From Sphingomonadaceae bacterium (GTDB lineage Bacteria; Pseudomonadota; Alphaproteobacteria; Sphingomonadales; Sphingomonadaceae): a stretch of DNA of 64,000 nucleotides. The position numbers were made by a program, and so were the translations under genes. Shown piece by piece: positions 51,275 through 60,886 of this stretch; position 1 is the first letter of the stretch; each line of letters opens with the position of its first letter. The notes beneath the pieces are model-generated. The model was not told the origin of the DNA. It did not search any database and saw only the letters and a program-made list of their open reading frames with translations. The stretch covers positions 558,001-622,000 of the forward strand of contig JACKLA010000001.1 in NCBI GenBank assembly GCA_024236155.1, in the 5' to 3' direction.

Positions 51275-51954
51275 GACACCTTGCCTCCGCCAGAAAGAGC
51301 GGGTGCAGCCTTCGCCGGGGGCAGCGGGATCTCGCTCACCTTGAGGCTCGAGCCCGCGGCCGAGACCACTGCCGGGGTGTGGCGAATGCCGAACTTGCCC
51401 GTCAGCATGCCGCCCTGATCGAAATAGAATCGCCGCTGCCAGGGCTTCATCGCGTCGAACGGCGAGCCCGAGACGAAGATGATCTTGGCCGCGGTGTCGC
51501 TCCAGGTCTTGACCGCCCATGCGAGTTCGTCCGCATTATCGCCATCGACGAAGACCAGCGCCTGACTCAATTGCACCATGTCGAGCGGATTGACCCGGGT
51601 GCCGCGCGCGGCGATTCTGTTGCCCTTGGCATCGACGATGTCGTCTTGCGCGACGATCGAGGGATCGAACAGCCACTCGCGTTTGGCAGTCGCCGGGGTC
51701 ATGCCATCGACCGGTTTGGGGCGGCGCACGCTCGCAACCGCCTGTTCCTGCATCTGGTGCTGCATGCGCTCGATCCCGCCATTGGCCTCGAGCGTCCTCA
51801 GCCGCGTCTCGATGGTGGTGAGAAGATCGGTCTCGATGATCGGAAAGGTCTGGCCCATCTGACCGTAGTCGGCCGCGCGCAGTGCCGCGACGAAGGGCCA
51901 GCCCACCAGGAGCCCGGCCGCGCCCGCAGCGCTCAAGAGTGCCGGGCGCCTCAC
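51271..51954 (-). CDS. traW: TraW, F-type pilus assembly protein
   Basis: 227 residues. Signal peptide, conserved YGQMGQTFPIIETDLLTTIE at the start of the mature protein, REWLFDPSIVAQDDIVDAKG, then RGTRVNPLDMVQLSQALVFV and a C-terminal region that pairs with TrbC. Periplasmic. Overlaps both neighbours. Confidence 0.94.
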   Translation of the reverse strand: MRRPALLSAAGAAGLLVGWPFVAALRAADYGQMGQTFPIIETDLLTTIETRLRTLEANGGIERMQHQMQEQAVASVRRPKPVDGMTPATAKREWLFDPSIVAQDDIVDAKGNRIAARGTRVNPLDMVQLSQALVFVDGDNADELAWAVKTWSDTAAKIIFVSGSPFDAMKPWQRRFYFDQGGMLTGKFGIRHTPAVVSAAGSSLKVSEIPLPPAKAAPALSGGGKVS

Positions 51955-52526
51955 AGCACCGAATCCCCGGTGCCGATGATCCGGTTCGCGCAGACGAAGC
52001 CGATGTCAGCGTAGCGACTGTCCAGCCCGTCCTTGTGCGCGGTGCCGAGATAGTAGCAGCGCTTGGGGATGCGGCCGACCGGTCCCGGCGCCAGCGGTTC
52101 GCCGCGCGAACTGGCGGGCTTCAAACGCGCGACTTCGGCGCCATTGATCCGCACCACATTGCCGTCGCGGCTCACTAGGTCGCCCGGCATGCCGTAGACG
52201 CGCTTGGCGAAGGGCGGTGAGACCTTGCCGAAATGCGCGGTGATGAGCGGGGTCTGCGGGGCCTTGAAGACCACGAAATCGCCGCGCTGGGGCACGCGGT
52301 GCTTGTCGATCCAGAACGCCCAGTTGGGGAGCGACTGGGTGGTGTTGATCAGGATCGCGTGTTCGTCGCGCCAGCTCGCCAGCGACGAACTCGCCGCGAG
52401 CGCCGCCGCGAGTCCGCCGATCACCAGCCAACGCCGGGCATCGGTGCCGCGACGATCGGCGACTTTGGCCCCGCGTTTGACCACGCGTTCGGCCGCGAGC
52501 TGGGTTGGCGCGTCAGTTAGCAGCAT
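51951..52526 (-). CDS. S26-family signal peptidase of the transfer system
   Basis: 191 residues from the ATG at 52526. One N-terminal membrane helix (WLVIGGLAAALAASSSLAS), the S26 Ser region TTQSLPNWAFWI and the Lys region PFAKRVYGMPGD, followed by a last conserved box SRYADIGFVCANRIIGTG. Related to TraF of RP4 and TrhF of IncHI plasmids; it probably processes propilin TraA or another Tra precursor. Overlaps trbI by 14 bases. Confidence 0.9.
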   Translation of the reverse strand: MLLTDAPTQLAAERVVKRGAKVADRRGTDARRWLVIGGLAAALAASSSLASWRDEHAILINTTQSLPNWAFWIDKHRVPQRGDFVVFKAPQTPLITAHFGKVSPPFAKRVYGMPGDLVSRDGNVVRINGAEVARLKPASSRGEPLAPGPVGRIPKRCYYLGTAHKDGLDSRYADIGFVCANRIIGTGDSVL

Positions 52527-53082
52527 TGCCCGCAGCCCCAAGTGGTGCGCCTTGCGGAGCACCCTGCCCGCCCATCGCCGCGCGCATTGCGCCCATGACG
52601 TCGGCGCCCGAGGCGGTAGCTGCTTGCGGCATCTTTACCCGGGCATAGACCTCGCGCCGGACGTCGGCGGTGATGTCGGGGACATTGCCGGCAACGACCG
52701 CTTCGCCGACAAGCACGAGTTGGCCCGCCGCACCGCGTTTCTCGAGGTTGCGCTGGATCTCGCCCATGAACGCGCGGGTCTCGGCCGAGACCTGGTCGGG
52801 CGGGGTGGCCGAACGCGCCTGCGCCTGGACATATTCGCCGACGATTCCGGATAGCTGGACCTTGGCGATTGCCGGCATGTCGTGTCCGCCCAGCACGCTC
52901 TTGGTCACCCAGGCACCCCACAGGCCCGCCGCGACCAGCGCGGCCACCAGCGCGATCGGTGCCGCGCCAATCCGGGCACGGGGCATCGCGGTCGCCGGCG
53001 CTGCCGCCACCTCGGCTTCGAACAGCGGTCCCGGGGCTGCGCTTTCGCCGCTGCTGGGCACGATGCGGGGTCTACCTGCCAT
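52513..53082 (-). CDS. trbI: TrbI, F-type conjugation protein
   Basis: 189 residues from the ATG at 53082. One membrane helix (IALVAALVAAGLWGAWVT), then the F-type TrbI segment IAKVQLSGIVGEYVQAQARS, DQVSAETRAFMGEIQRNLEK and PDITADVRREVYARV. In F it affects pilus retraction. The first 50 residues are polar and probably cytoplasmic. Confidence 0.88.
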   Translation of the reverse strand: MAGRPRIVPSSGESAAPGPLFEAEVAAAPATAMPRARIGAAPIALVAALVAAGLWGAWVTKSVLGGHDMPAIAKVQLSGIVGEYVQAQARSATPPDQVSAETRAFMGEIQRNLEKRGAAGQLVLVGEAVVAGNVPDITADVRREVYARVKMPQAATASGADVMGAMRAAMGGQGAPQGAPLGAAGNAAN

Positions 53083-53431
53083 GGGGGTTCTCCTTGGGAT
53101 GGGGGATGTTCGCGGCCACGCGCCCGAGCGAATGACGGCGGAAGAAGGCCACGAGGACGAACAGGGCAGCACTCGCGAGCCAGAACAGGAGGCGAAAACG
53201 GTCCTGACGCGCGCCGTCGGCGACGACGTAGCGCGAGGCGAAGTTCTCGATCTGCAGCACTGTGCCGGCGAAGCTGAAATCGCCGAGCATGACGAAGAAC
53301 AGTAGCCACAGGGCGGCGACGCAGGCCGAGGTGACCGCGAGCCAGCCTGTCACCCGCAGCGCCAGGTAGCAGCCATCGGCGAAGCGCGACGGCCTGAATC
53401 CTTGTAGCGACGGTGCAGGGGCGGGCATCAT
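53072..53431 (-). CDS. Small membrane protein between traC and trbI
   Basis: 119 residues with two membrane helices (LAVTSACVAALWLLFFVML, LLFWLASAALFVLVAFF). Overlaps traC by 4 bases and trbI by 11. Not recognised; likely part of the inner-membrane complex by position. Confidence 0.7.
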   Translation of the reverse strand: MMPAPAPSLQGFRPSRFADGCYLALRVTGWLAVTSACVAALWLLFFVMLGDFSFAGTVLQIENFASRYVVADGARQDRFRLLFWLASAALFVLVAFFRRHSLGRVAANIPHPKENPHGR

Positions 53432-56034
53432 TCGGCCGCCTCCGCCAGCTCGCCCTCGGCAAAGTCCGGCGCGCCGGGCTCGGCAGGGACGAAATCGGGA
53501 AAGGCGACCCGCTCGATCGCATCGGGGAGCGCGAGCCCGCCCCGCACTTTCTCCTCGATCTCAGAGAACACCCGCGGGCTCGAGGAATAGAGCGTCGCCG
53601 AATAGGGATCGAGTACGAGGCGCCCCACAGCGAGCGTCTCGGGGCCCTTGATGAGCACGTCGGAATACTCGGTGCCGTTGCGCTTCAGTGAGCGCAGCAG
53701 GCTCTCGGTATAGTGGTCCATCTCGAAGCGCTGGTGCTTGGCGAGATCGTTGATCGTCTCCTCCTTCTGCTGGAGGACGATCGACCAATCGGAGTTTTCG
53801 AGCGCGGCGAGCGAGCCTTCCGACTTGTAGAAGTCATTGAGCGACTGGGTCGCGGTGATGAGCGAGCCACCGTACTTGCGGCAGGTGCGGGCATAGGTCT
53901 CGATTGCCTGGCCCATCTGTCCGCCCCCCAGCAATTGCCAGGCTTCGTCGATCATGGTGAGCTTGGGCACCGAGCGGTCGAGATCGCGCATGACCCTGAG
54001 TGTCAGAAACATGAGCGCGGTCAGCGCGACCCAGCGCAGTTCGGGCTTCGAGGAGAGATCCGAGAGCTCGAACACGGTGAGCCCGGCGGAAAGATCGATC
54101 GAGCATGCGCCCTCGAAGAAGCGGCCATAGGTGCCGCCAGTGAGGAATGGCGACATTGCGTCGGCAAGATCGCCGGCAAAGGGCGAAGGGAGCGCGCGCA
54201 GCGCCGCGGCCACATCGTCAATTGTGCCGGCGCGCTGTTTTTCGCGCCAGACGGTGCTCACCGCGGAATCGATGAGGCCGCGTTCGGTGTCGGTCAGGCG
54301 GTCCTGCTGGCGCGCCATCTGGCCGACGATTGATTTGAGCATGGCGAGGCACTCGACCTCGTAGTCCTCGCCGTCCGCGTCGCTCGACAGCGCCTCGCCA
54401 TCGACCATGTCGAAGGGATTTAGTGAGAAGCCCGAGGAAAGCTTGAACTCGACGAACGCGCCGCCGAAGGCCTTGACCATGTGCTCGAACGAGCGGCCAT
54501 CATCGATCACGATGACCTTGGCGCCCGCGCCCGACATCGCCGCACAGACGTCCTGGAGGAACACCGACTTGCCCGAGCCCGACTTGCCGAACACCGCGAC
54601 ATTGTGATTGCCTGCAGAATTCTGGAACGGCGACCAGAAGAACGGCTGCCCGCGCCGTCCGATGAGCAGCACGTGGGGGATGAGCCCGCCGGTGTGTTCG
54701 CCCTGGAGCGGCGCGATCGAGGCCGCTGTGGTGGTCAGCATGGTCTTGAAGCGCTTCATGCGCTTGAGGTCCGCCGAGAGCCCATTGGGCAGCGACAGCG
54801 GCATCGCGGCGAGCAGCCCCATAACCTGGAGGTAGCGCTCGTCGATGAGGTCCCACCCGCAGGCCTTGTAGACCGATTTGACCATCCGCTCGTTGATGTC
54901 GCCCTTGCCGAGCGGCGAGAGCGCGCCGACGCCGTAGTAGACCTGAGCAAGCTTGCGGCCCTGGCGGATCTCGGCCTGGACATATTGCCATTCATCGCGC
55001 TGCTCGGAGAGCTGGGGGAGGAAGCGCGCCGAGCGGCTGTCGGCAAGGCTGGTGGTGCGCATGACCTTCAGGCCCGCGCGCGAGGCAACCGCCTCCTCGT
55101 CCTGGTAGACGAGGCCGAGCACGGTCATGACGTTGCAACCGAAGCGCAGCTTGTCGTTGATGACGTCGCCGATGATCTTCTGGACGTCCCACGGCGCCCA
55201 TTGCTTGGGGAGGTTGCGCACCGAGAAGAAGCGCCAGTCGAACTTGTCGGGCACGACCTCGCCGATCACCGGCGCGCCGTCCTGGTTTTCACCCGTGGGT
55301 CGGAACCGCTCGGTGTGGAGCACGATCCGGTCAGGGGTGACCTGCGTCTCGAGATCGCGGCGCACACACTGGACGTTGATCGGGTCGAGTTCGGAATAGT
55401 GTTCGGGCCGATCGGCGTTATCGACCGCGGGGCAGAGGAAATCGTCGAGGAAGGCGATCAGTTCGACCGGACCCATGTCGCGGGCCGGGATCGAAAGCGA
55501 CTGCAGCGTGCCCATCAGGCTCTCGCGCACCGATACGAGCGTGTCGGCGCCGATCGGACCGCTCAGCCGGGCGCCGATCGAGAGGATGACACGGGTATTG
55601 CGGAGATAGAACGGCGCATCGCGTGAGATCGACATCCAGGCAGCGCGGCGCAGCCAGCGCGCCCGGTGCATCGCGGCGCGGCCATAGACGCCTTTCGCCA
55701 CCACGCGCGGCATCACCCAGTCGGCGATCCGCTCGCCGATCGACGGGCTCTGCCAATGGATCAGCTGGATCTCGCAGCCCGAGGGCACGGCGTCCGACAG
55801 GAACTGGGTGAGGATTTCGCCGCTGCGCTCGTCGGCCCCCATCATCGGCGCGAGTTCGAGGATGAACCCCAGGGACTCGGTGTTGACGAACATCCGGCTC
55901 TTCTTCTCGTAGCTGCGGTAGGGCAGCCAATTGGAGAGCATCGGCGCGCCGAGCACCGGGCGCTCGGCTTCCGGATGAGCGCCTTCGCCGAACAGCATGT
56001 CGAGGAACCGGTCCCAGAACCCGCGCGAGGCCAT
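53428..56034 (-). CDS. traC: TraC, VirB4-like conjugation ATPase
   Basis: 868 residues from the ATG at 56034, normal for TraC. The N-terminal domain has LSNWLPYRSYEKKSRMFVN; the ATPase has Walker A GKSGSGKS at 483-490 and Walker B LTMIDEAWQLLGG. TATQSLNDFYKSEGS and LLRSLKRNGTEYSDVL are also conserved. It powers pilus assembly at the inner membrane. Stops 5 bases after the traV end. Confidence 0.96.
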   Translation of the reverse strand: MASRGFWDRFLDMLFGEGAHPEAERPVLGAPMLSNWLPYRSYEKKSRMFVNTESLGFILELAPMMGADERSGEILTQFLSDAVPSGCEIQLIHWQSPSIGERIADWVMPRVVAKGVYGRAAMHRARWLRRAAWMSISRDAPFYLRNTRVILSIGARLSGPIGADTLVSVRESLMGTLQSLSIPARDMGPVELIAFLDDFLCPAVDNADRPEHYSELDPINVQCVRRDLETQVTPDRIVLHTERFRPTGENQDGAPVIGEVVPDKFDWRFFSVRNLPKQWAPWDVQKIIGDVINDKLRFGCNVMTVLGLVYQDEEAVASRAGLKVMRTTSLADSRSARFLPQLSEQRDEWQYVQAEIRQGRKLAQVYYGVGALSPLGKGDINERMVKSVYKACGWDLIDERYLQVMGLLAAMPLSLPNGLSADLKRMKRFKTMLTTTAASIAPLQGEHTGGLIPHVLLIGRRGQPFFWSPFQNSAGNHNVAVFGKSGSGKSVFLQDVCAAMSGAGAKVIVIDDGRSFEHMVKAFGGAFVEFKLSSGFSLNPFDMVDGEALSSDADGEDYEVECLAMLKSIVGQMARQQDRLTDTERGLIDSAVSTVWREKQRAGTIDDVAAALRALPSPFAGDLADAMSPFLTGGTYGRFFEGACSIDLSAGLTVFELSDLSSKPELRWVALTALMFLTLRVMRDLDRSVPKLTMIDEAWQLLGGGQMGQAIETYARTCRKYGGSLITATQSLNDFYKSEGSLAALENSDWSIVLQQKEETINDLAKHQRFEMDHYTESLLRSLKRNGTEYSDVLIKGPETLAVGRLVLDPYSATLYSSSPRVFSEIEEKVRGGLALPDAIERVAFPDFVPAEPGAPDFAEGELAEAAE

Positions 56035-56039
56035 TGCCG

Positions 56040-57206
56040 TTACTCCTCGACCTTGCCCGGGAAGGCGGCGGGGCCATTGGCCGGGATGGCCGCTTGCGGA
56101 ACGGAAACGGCGGAGGTTTGCGCGGACGCGGCTTTCGCCGTTGGCAGCGTGGCCGGTGGTGCTGCGAGAACCGGTGCCGAGGCAACGGATGCCTTTGCCG
56201 TTTGCGTCAGGCGCGCCTGGACCTCGGCCCGGATCGCGTCGATGGGATTGCCCGACTTGAGCGCGGCCGCCTTGGCGCGCGCCGCCGCGACCGCCTCTGC
56301 GCTCGGCGGCGCAGCGACTACCGGCTTGTCTGTGGCCAATGCCGTTGGCGGGGCAATCTCGGGTTGCGCCATGGGCAGCGCCGGCGCTGGCAGCAGAGCC
56401 GCGCTTGCCAGGCTTACCGCGCGCCCTTCCACCTGGTCGCCGGCATTGAGCGCGCCGCTGGACAGCTCCATCCACCCGCCATCGTCGACCACGGCGTGGA
56501 CAATCCGCGGCTCGTGGAGGTTGCCGCCGCCATCGACGAACGAGGGAAACACCACCTTCAGCACCCGGCGTTCGCGGTGGATCATGCCGTCGCTCGCGGC
56601 CGCGAGACGGCCCGATCCTGATGGGGCCAGCGCGGCGGTGACCGGCCTCCCGGTATTCGGCTGCCGGATGTAGGGTCCGGCAGGCGAACGGACAGGAGTC
56701 ATCGGCCGCGCGTTCTGGATCGCGCTCAGCGCCTGGTCGTCGATCACCGTCGAGGGCGCACAAGTCCCGCCCGGCGCGCTGCAGGCAAAGCTGCCCTTGA
56801 TGTTCCCGCCGAACAGCGAGGTGCAGGCGGCGAGCTGGGTCGCAGCAATGCCAACCGCCGCGATCTTCGCGGCCTTGCCCAGACGGAGCGGCTGCCGCCG
56901 CTCGGCCAGGGGCCCGAGCCGAACCGCAACCCGCCAGAAGGCGAGGCCGGCGGAGAGCGAGAACCTATCCTGGTTCAGCGCAGCATAGCCTGCCGACCGC
57001 GCCCAGGCCTGGCTGCGCAGCTGCGTCAGTTCGCGTGGGGTGAGCAGACGTCCGCTCGGGGCCGCGAAGGCGGCGACGAGATCCTGCCACAAAGCGATCG
57101 CCTCGACCCGGGTCAGACGGACGTCGGGAAGCGACACCTGGCCGTGCGATCGTCTCGCGACGGCGCGGGAAAGACCCGCCCGCTGCTGCAGCGTCAGCCA
57201 GGTCAC
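56040..57206 (-). CDS. traV: TraV lipoprotein with long N-terminal extension
   Basis: 388 residues from a GTG overlapping the dsbC stop (GTGA). The lipobox ATQLAAC and the TraV signature FGGNIKGSFACSAPGGTCAP start only at about residue 120, after a predicted signal-like stretch (LGKAAKIAAVGIAATQLAAC). The first 100 residues (LPDVRLTRVEAIALWQDLVA) look cytoplasmic. The real start may be internal, or this is a fusion with a small upstream gene. TraV anchors the outer-membrane core complex with TraK and TraB. Its tail is Ala/Pro-rich. Confidence 0.85.
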   Translation of the reverse strand: MTWLTLQQRAGLSRAVARRSHGQVSLPDVRLTRVEAIALWQDLVAAFAAPSGRLLTPRELTQLRSQAWARSAGYAALNQDRFSLSAGLAFWRVAVRLGPLAERRQPLRLGKAAKIAAVGIAATQLAACTSLFGGNIKGSFACSAPGGTCAPSTVIDDQALSAIQNARPMTPVRSPAGPYIRQPNTGRPVTAALAPSGSGRLAAASDGMIHRERRVLKVVFPSFVDGGGNLHEPRIVHAVVDDGGWMELSSGALNAGDQVEGRAVSLASAALLPAPALPMAQPEIAPPTALATDKPVVAAPPSAEAVAAARAKAAALKSGNPIDAIRAEVQARLTQTAKASVASAPVLAAPPATLPTAKAASAQTSAVSVPQAAIPANGPAAFPGKVEE

Positions 57207-58090
57207 GACTTGGCACCCTTCAGCCACTGCTCGAGCACGTCGCGCGGGCGGAAGCCTTCGATCACTGCCCCGTCGGATCGGACGATCACCGGGGTGCCGG
57301 CAAGACCCTGTTCGCGGGCGAACGCTTCGTTGGCATCGAGCGGCGAGGTATCGCAGGCGCGCGTGTCGGTGATCGGCGCCCCGGCATAGGCGGCTTTGAC
57401 TGCCTTGCGGCGGTCGCGGGCACAGAACACCTGGTTGGCCAGATCGCGGCTGCCGAGCACCGAGATTGGCCGCTCGATCACGCGCACGTTCATGCTTTCG
57501 AGCACGCCCGAAAGCGCCCGGCAGTAACCGCAGCGAAAGTCGCTGAACACCGTGACGGTCGGCCCCGAGCTTGCGCCCCAGACGATGCCGCCGGCCTCGG
57601 GCAGTGCGGCCAGCGACATCATCCGGGGGGCACCGCTCGCCTGCGGCGTGGAAACGCCGCGGCGGGGGGTCTCGACTTCCTGGGCTTCCTGTTTGCTCCC
57701 CGCAGCGCCGCCGACGAGGAGATCGGGATTGACCTCGAGCAGGCGCACGGCAGTCAGGTCCTGGCGGGTCTGCATGTCGTAGACGCGCCCGATCAGCAGG
57801 TAGCGCGCGGTCTTGTCGACGTAGAACAGCTGCGATCCTGCCGTGACCTCGCAGACCCCGTCGACCACCTGGCAATTGACGCGGGAGACCTGTGTGCGGG
57901 GCAGGCGCGTCTTGAGCAGTGCGGTCACGGCCTGGTCGGCTTCGCTCGGCACATGGGCTGCGGTCGCGGAATCGCCAGAGCCGGCATTGGCCCAGACCAA
58001 CGATCCGCCGCTGCCGAGCGCGATCGCGGCGAGCGGCATCAGCATCTGCCTGACACTCGGCCTCGCTGGTATGAATGACTTCAGCTTCAT
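57203..58090 (-). CDS. dsbC: DsbC-like thiol:disulfide isomerase of the tra operon
   Basis: 295 residues from the ATG at 58090. A signal anchor (MLMPLAAIALGSGGSLVWA), an N-terminal dimerisation-like domain (QVVDGVCEVTAGSQLFYVDK) and a thioredoxin domain with CGYC at 187-190 (VFSDFRCGYCRALS). It would shuffle disulfides in TraN, TraU and TraH. Located between traB and traV, a common place in F-type operons outside F. Confidence 0.92.
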   Translation of the reverse strand: MKLKSFIPARPSVRQMLMPLAAIALGSGGSLVWANAGSGDSATAAHVPSEADQAVTALLKTRLPRTQVSRVNCQVVDGVCEVTAGSQLFYVDKTARYLLIGRVYDMQTRQDLTAVRLLEVNPDLLVGGAAGSKQEAQEVETPRRGVSTPQASGAPRMMSLAALPEAGGIVWGASSGPTVTVFSDFRCGYCRALSGVLESMNVRVIERPISVLGSRDLANQVFCARDRRKAVKAAYAGAPITDTRACDTSPLDANEAFAREQGLAGTPVIVRSDGAVIEGFRPRDVLEQWLKGAKS

Positions 58091-58100
58091 CGCACCCTCC

Positions 58101-59477
58101 TCACCCGTTGATGAACACGCCCTCGAGAAACACGATCTCGACATCGATCCCGGTCGGCATCTCGATCACGGGTTGGTACTGTTCGGCCCGCTCGATCAGG
58201 TACTTGCTGACCATGTCACCCGAGGTGGCGATGCCCTCGCCGAGCCCGCCTTCGAGGATCTCGCCGGCGCCCAATTTCTGGCGCTGGCCATTGACGTTGA
58301 CGTTGGTGCCGGTGAGCGTCGAATTGGTGTTGGCCGAGAAGCCGCGCCCGAACCCGCCGGCGAGCCCGGCAAGGAACGCCTGACCGATGAGAGAGCCCTC
58401 ACGGCTCACCACCCTGCCCCGCACCCCGGTCTTGCCGCCAAAGGCAATGAACCCTTTGACGTCCGATACCGCGTAGCGTCCGTTCGGCTGCGGGCAGGTC
58501 ATCCGCTGCAGCTTCACATAGACCTTCTCGCTCGAGAGATCGCCGCGTGCCGCGCCATTGACGAGGCAACCGGCGATGTTCGTCGTGAGCAGGCGCCCGT
58601 TGTCGTAGACCGAGCGCGCCGGTCCGGTGATGCGCAGCACCACCGGAAGCGGATCGGTCTGGCTCTGGACCCCGGCGGCCGCATCGACGCCGACAATGAC
58701 CTTGGCGACCGCGATCGAGTTGGGCGGCAGGTAATTGGCGCTGTCGGTAAACACCGTATTGCCCTTGGGCACCGGGCTGCCGGTGCCGCTCGCACCTTCG
58801 CCAAACGAGACCAGGCTGACCTCGCTGCCGCGCCCGGGCAGACCCGCTGCGGCAATCGCGGCCTGGCCTGCGGGCGTTGCCGCCGCGCTCTGGTAGCTTG
58901 GCGGACTGGTCCGCCCATAGAGCGCGTTGGGGCCGGCCGGGGTTGCCCCGGGACCAACGACAGGCTGGCCCATGACCGGCGACTGGCGGGCGGCGGCAAG
59001 CGCTGCCTTCAATTGCTCGTTCTCGTTCTGGTAGGCCGAGAGCACCCGCTCGGTGTCGGGCGACATGCCCGCGCTCTGGCCCTGGCTCTGCGCCAGTTGC
59101 GCTTCCAACTGGTCGGCGCGCTGGGCACGGGCAGCGAGCGCGCGCATATTGTTGTCCATCGACATCATCTGCGCCTCGGACTGGGCGCGCCACTCCTTCT
59201 CGGCCATGTTCTTGTTGACCATCTCGTCGACCGAGACGTCTTCGACCTGGTGCTTGACGCTGGCGTCGCTCTTCTTGCCCTCGCCCGCGAAGATCCACGA
59301 CGAACCGGCGATCAGCGCCGCAAGCCCGCCCGTGCCGAGCAGCAGCATCTGCTTCTTCTTGACCGCCTCGTTGGCAACAATCGCATCGCCGAGCGGCGAA
59401 GCCTCGCCGCTGCCCGCACCAGTCGCGGGACCATCGAGCGCCTTGGGGCCTTTGCGGAACGGGTTTTTCCAGTCCAT
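58101..59477 (-). CDS. traB: TraB, inner-membrane scaffold (VirB10-like)
   Basis: 458 residues from the ATG at 59477, overlapping the traK stop (ATGA). One membrane helix (MLLLGTGGLAALIAGSSWIF), a coiled coil (residues 80-150), a proline-rich link and the VirB10-type beta domain: LPPNSIAVAKVIVGVDAAAG, RITGPARSVYDNGRLL, CLVNGAARGDLSSEKVYVKL and VRGRVVSREGSLIGQAFLAG. It spans the periplasm. Confidence 0.95.
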   Translation of the reverse strand: MDWKNPFRKGPKALDGPATGAGSGEASPLGDAIVANEAVKKKQMLLLGTGGLAALIAGSSWIFAGEGKKSDASVKHQVEDVSVDEMVNKNMAEKEWRAQSEAQMMSMDNNMRALAARAQRADQLEAQLAQSQGQSAGMSPDTERVLSAYQNENEQLKAALAAARQSPVMGQPVVGPGATPAGPNALYGRTSPPSYQSAAATPAGQAAIAAAGLPGRGSEVSLVSFGEGASGTGSPVPKGNTVFTDSANYLPPNSIAVAKVIVGVDAAAGVQSQTDPLPVVLRITGPARSVYDNGRLLTTNIAGCLVNGAARGDLSSEKVYVKLQRMTCPQPNGRYAVSDVKGFIAFGGKTGVRGRVVSREGSLIGQAFLAGLAGGFGRGFSANTNSTLTGTNVNVNGQRQKLGAGEILEGGLGEGIATSGDMVSKYLIERAEQYQPVIEMPTGIDVEIVFLEGVFING

Positions 59478-60274
59478 CACTGGGCTCCATTCGATTGGAT
59501 GAGGTAGACGGCCGCCGCCTGGCCGGGGGCGAGCTGGCTGACCGGGGTCATGAAGGCGACGCTGGTGCGGCCCGCGAGCAGGTTTTCATCGAGCGGCAGC
59601 GCCTCACGCCCGGTGTTGCGCACCCGGAGGATCAGACCTTTAAGCTCAGCGCCGCGGTATTCGCCGACCTGCTGGACCTCGAGCTTGCCGACCGCGACCG
59701 GCTCGAGCACGCTTTGGCGGATTTCGAAGCCATCGATCGCCTCGCTGCGGTACATCGCCTGTGCGAGCCGCACGGCGGTGTCTTCGGGCGAGGACTGCAC
59801 TTCCCAGTCGCGCGCCCGCTCGGCCAGAACCGCGGTATTGGTGACGAAGACCTGCTCGGCATCGTTTCCCCGCACCTGGCACAGGAACTTGTAGACGAAG
59901 CCTTTGCGGGTCGTGCCGAAGAACGAGAGGTTGGGCTTGGTGAAGCCGTCAGGGACCGAGATGTAGATGTCGCCGCGCACAGGCTCGTTGACGATCTTGA
60001 AGTCTTCGGCCGGGTTGCCGGTGCTGATCTTCGAGACCGAGGCGAATTGGTCGCCGGCGAGGCTAATCCGGGTCAGGTCCTTGGCCGAGGCGACACAGGC
60101 CACCGTGCCGTTGTCGGCGACGGGAATGCTCTGGTCGGCGAGCGCGGGACTCGCGAGCGACAGTGCGCCAAGGCAGATGAGCGCCGCACCAAGCGGCCGC
60201 CCGATCATCGCGTGAGGCCGTCCAGCCAAGACTGCACCAGCGCCGATGGCGCCCCAGGCAAGTTCTGCCATCAT
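59477..60274 (-). CDS. traK: TraK, secretin-like core protein (VirB9-like)
   Basis: 265 residues from the first of two adjacent ATGs (60274/60271), overlapping the traE stop. Signal peptide (LGAALICLGALSLASPALA), conserved TVACVASAKDLTRISLAGDQ, GDIYISVPDGFTKPNLSFFG and a C-terminal domain KGLILRVRNTGREALPLDEN. Forms the outer-membrane core with TraV and TraB. Confidence 0.94.
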   Translation of the reverse strand: MMAELAWGAIGAGAVLAGRPHAMIGRPLGAALICLGALSLASPALADQSIPVADNGTVACVASAKDLTRISLAGDQFASVSKISTGNPAEDFKIVNEPVRGDIYISVPDGFTKPNLSFFGTTRKGFVYKFLCQVRGNDAEQVFVTNTAVLAERARDWEVQSSPEDTAVRLAQAMYRSEAIDGFEIRQSVLEPVAVGKLEVQQVGEYRGAELKGLILRVRNTGREALPLDENLLAGRTSVAFMTPVSQLAPGQAAAVYLIQSNGAQ

Positions 60275-60885
60275 GCATCTCCCCCATTGTCGCTGGTCTT
60301 GGACGAAGTGCCCTCGCCGGCACCGCTGCCCTTGCCGTCCTTGGTGACGCGGCCGAACCCGGCGAGTTTCAGGCTCACACCCGAGTAGCTCCACACGTAG
60401 CGGAAGGTCCGCGCCTCGGAGGTCACTTCCTTCGAGCCGACGACCGTGTGCAGCACGCCGTTCACTTCGCTGGTCAGCGCCTCGGGATCGACGCTCAGCT
60501 GCTCGATGGTGAAATACTGCGAGACGTTCGAGCCGTTCTGCTCGTTGAAGATCTTCATCAGCTCGGCCTTCATCCGACCGTGGGTCCTGGGATCTGTGAT
60601 CGCGAGGATCGAATCCATCCAGTACTGCAGGTTCGACGGCGAGCGGTTGAGCGTCAGCAGCGCTGCATCGCGCGTGACCAGCTCGAGGTAGTCCTTATCG
60701 ACGTGGTTCGATGACAAGGTGAGCGGTTTTGCCAGTACCGGCTGCAGCACCACCTCGCGGTCGCGGTGCGCCGCGGTCAGCGTCAACACGATGCTCAGGG
60801 CAAACAGCCCGGTCGCGGTGATCGCCAGCATGTTGCGCTGCTTCAGGAGACGCTGCGCCTGGCCGTGCGAAATCGAGAGGTCCAT
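60271..60885 (-). CDS. traE: TraE, VirB8-like core protein
   Basis: 204 residues. One N-terminal membrane helix (MLAITATGLFALSIVLTLTA) and a periplasmic NTF2-like domain (VDKDYLELVTRDAALLTLNR, TFRYVWSYSGVSLKLAGFGR). Its last residues are Ser/Gly-rich. Directly after traL, overlapping traK. Confidence 0.94.
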   Translation of the reverse strand: MDLSISHGQAQRLLKQRNMLAITATGLFALSIVLTLTAAHRDREVVLQPVLAKPLTLSSNHVDKDYLELVTRDAALLTLNRSPSNLQYWMDSILAITDPRTHGRMKAELMKIFNEQNGSNVSQYFTIEQLSVDPEALTSEVNGVLHTVVGSKEVTSEARTFRYVWSYSGVSLKLAGFGRVTKDGKGSGAGEGTSSKTSDNGGDA

Positions 60886-60886
60886 A

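Noticed and set aside
57843..59507. 554-codon plus-strand frame opposite traB
   Set aside because: Same reason; traB motifs are unmistakable on the minus strand.
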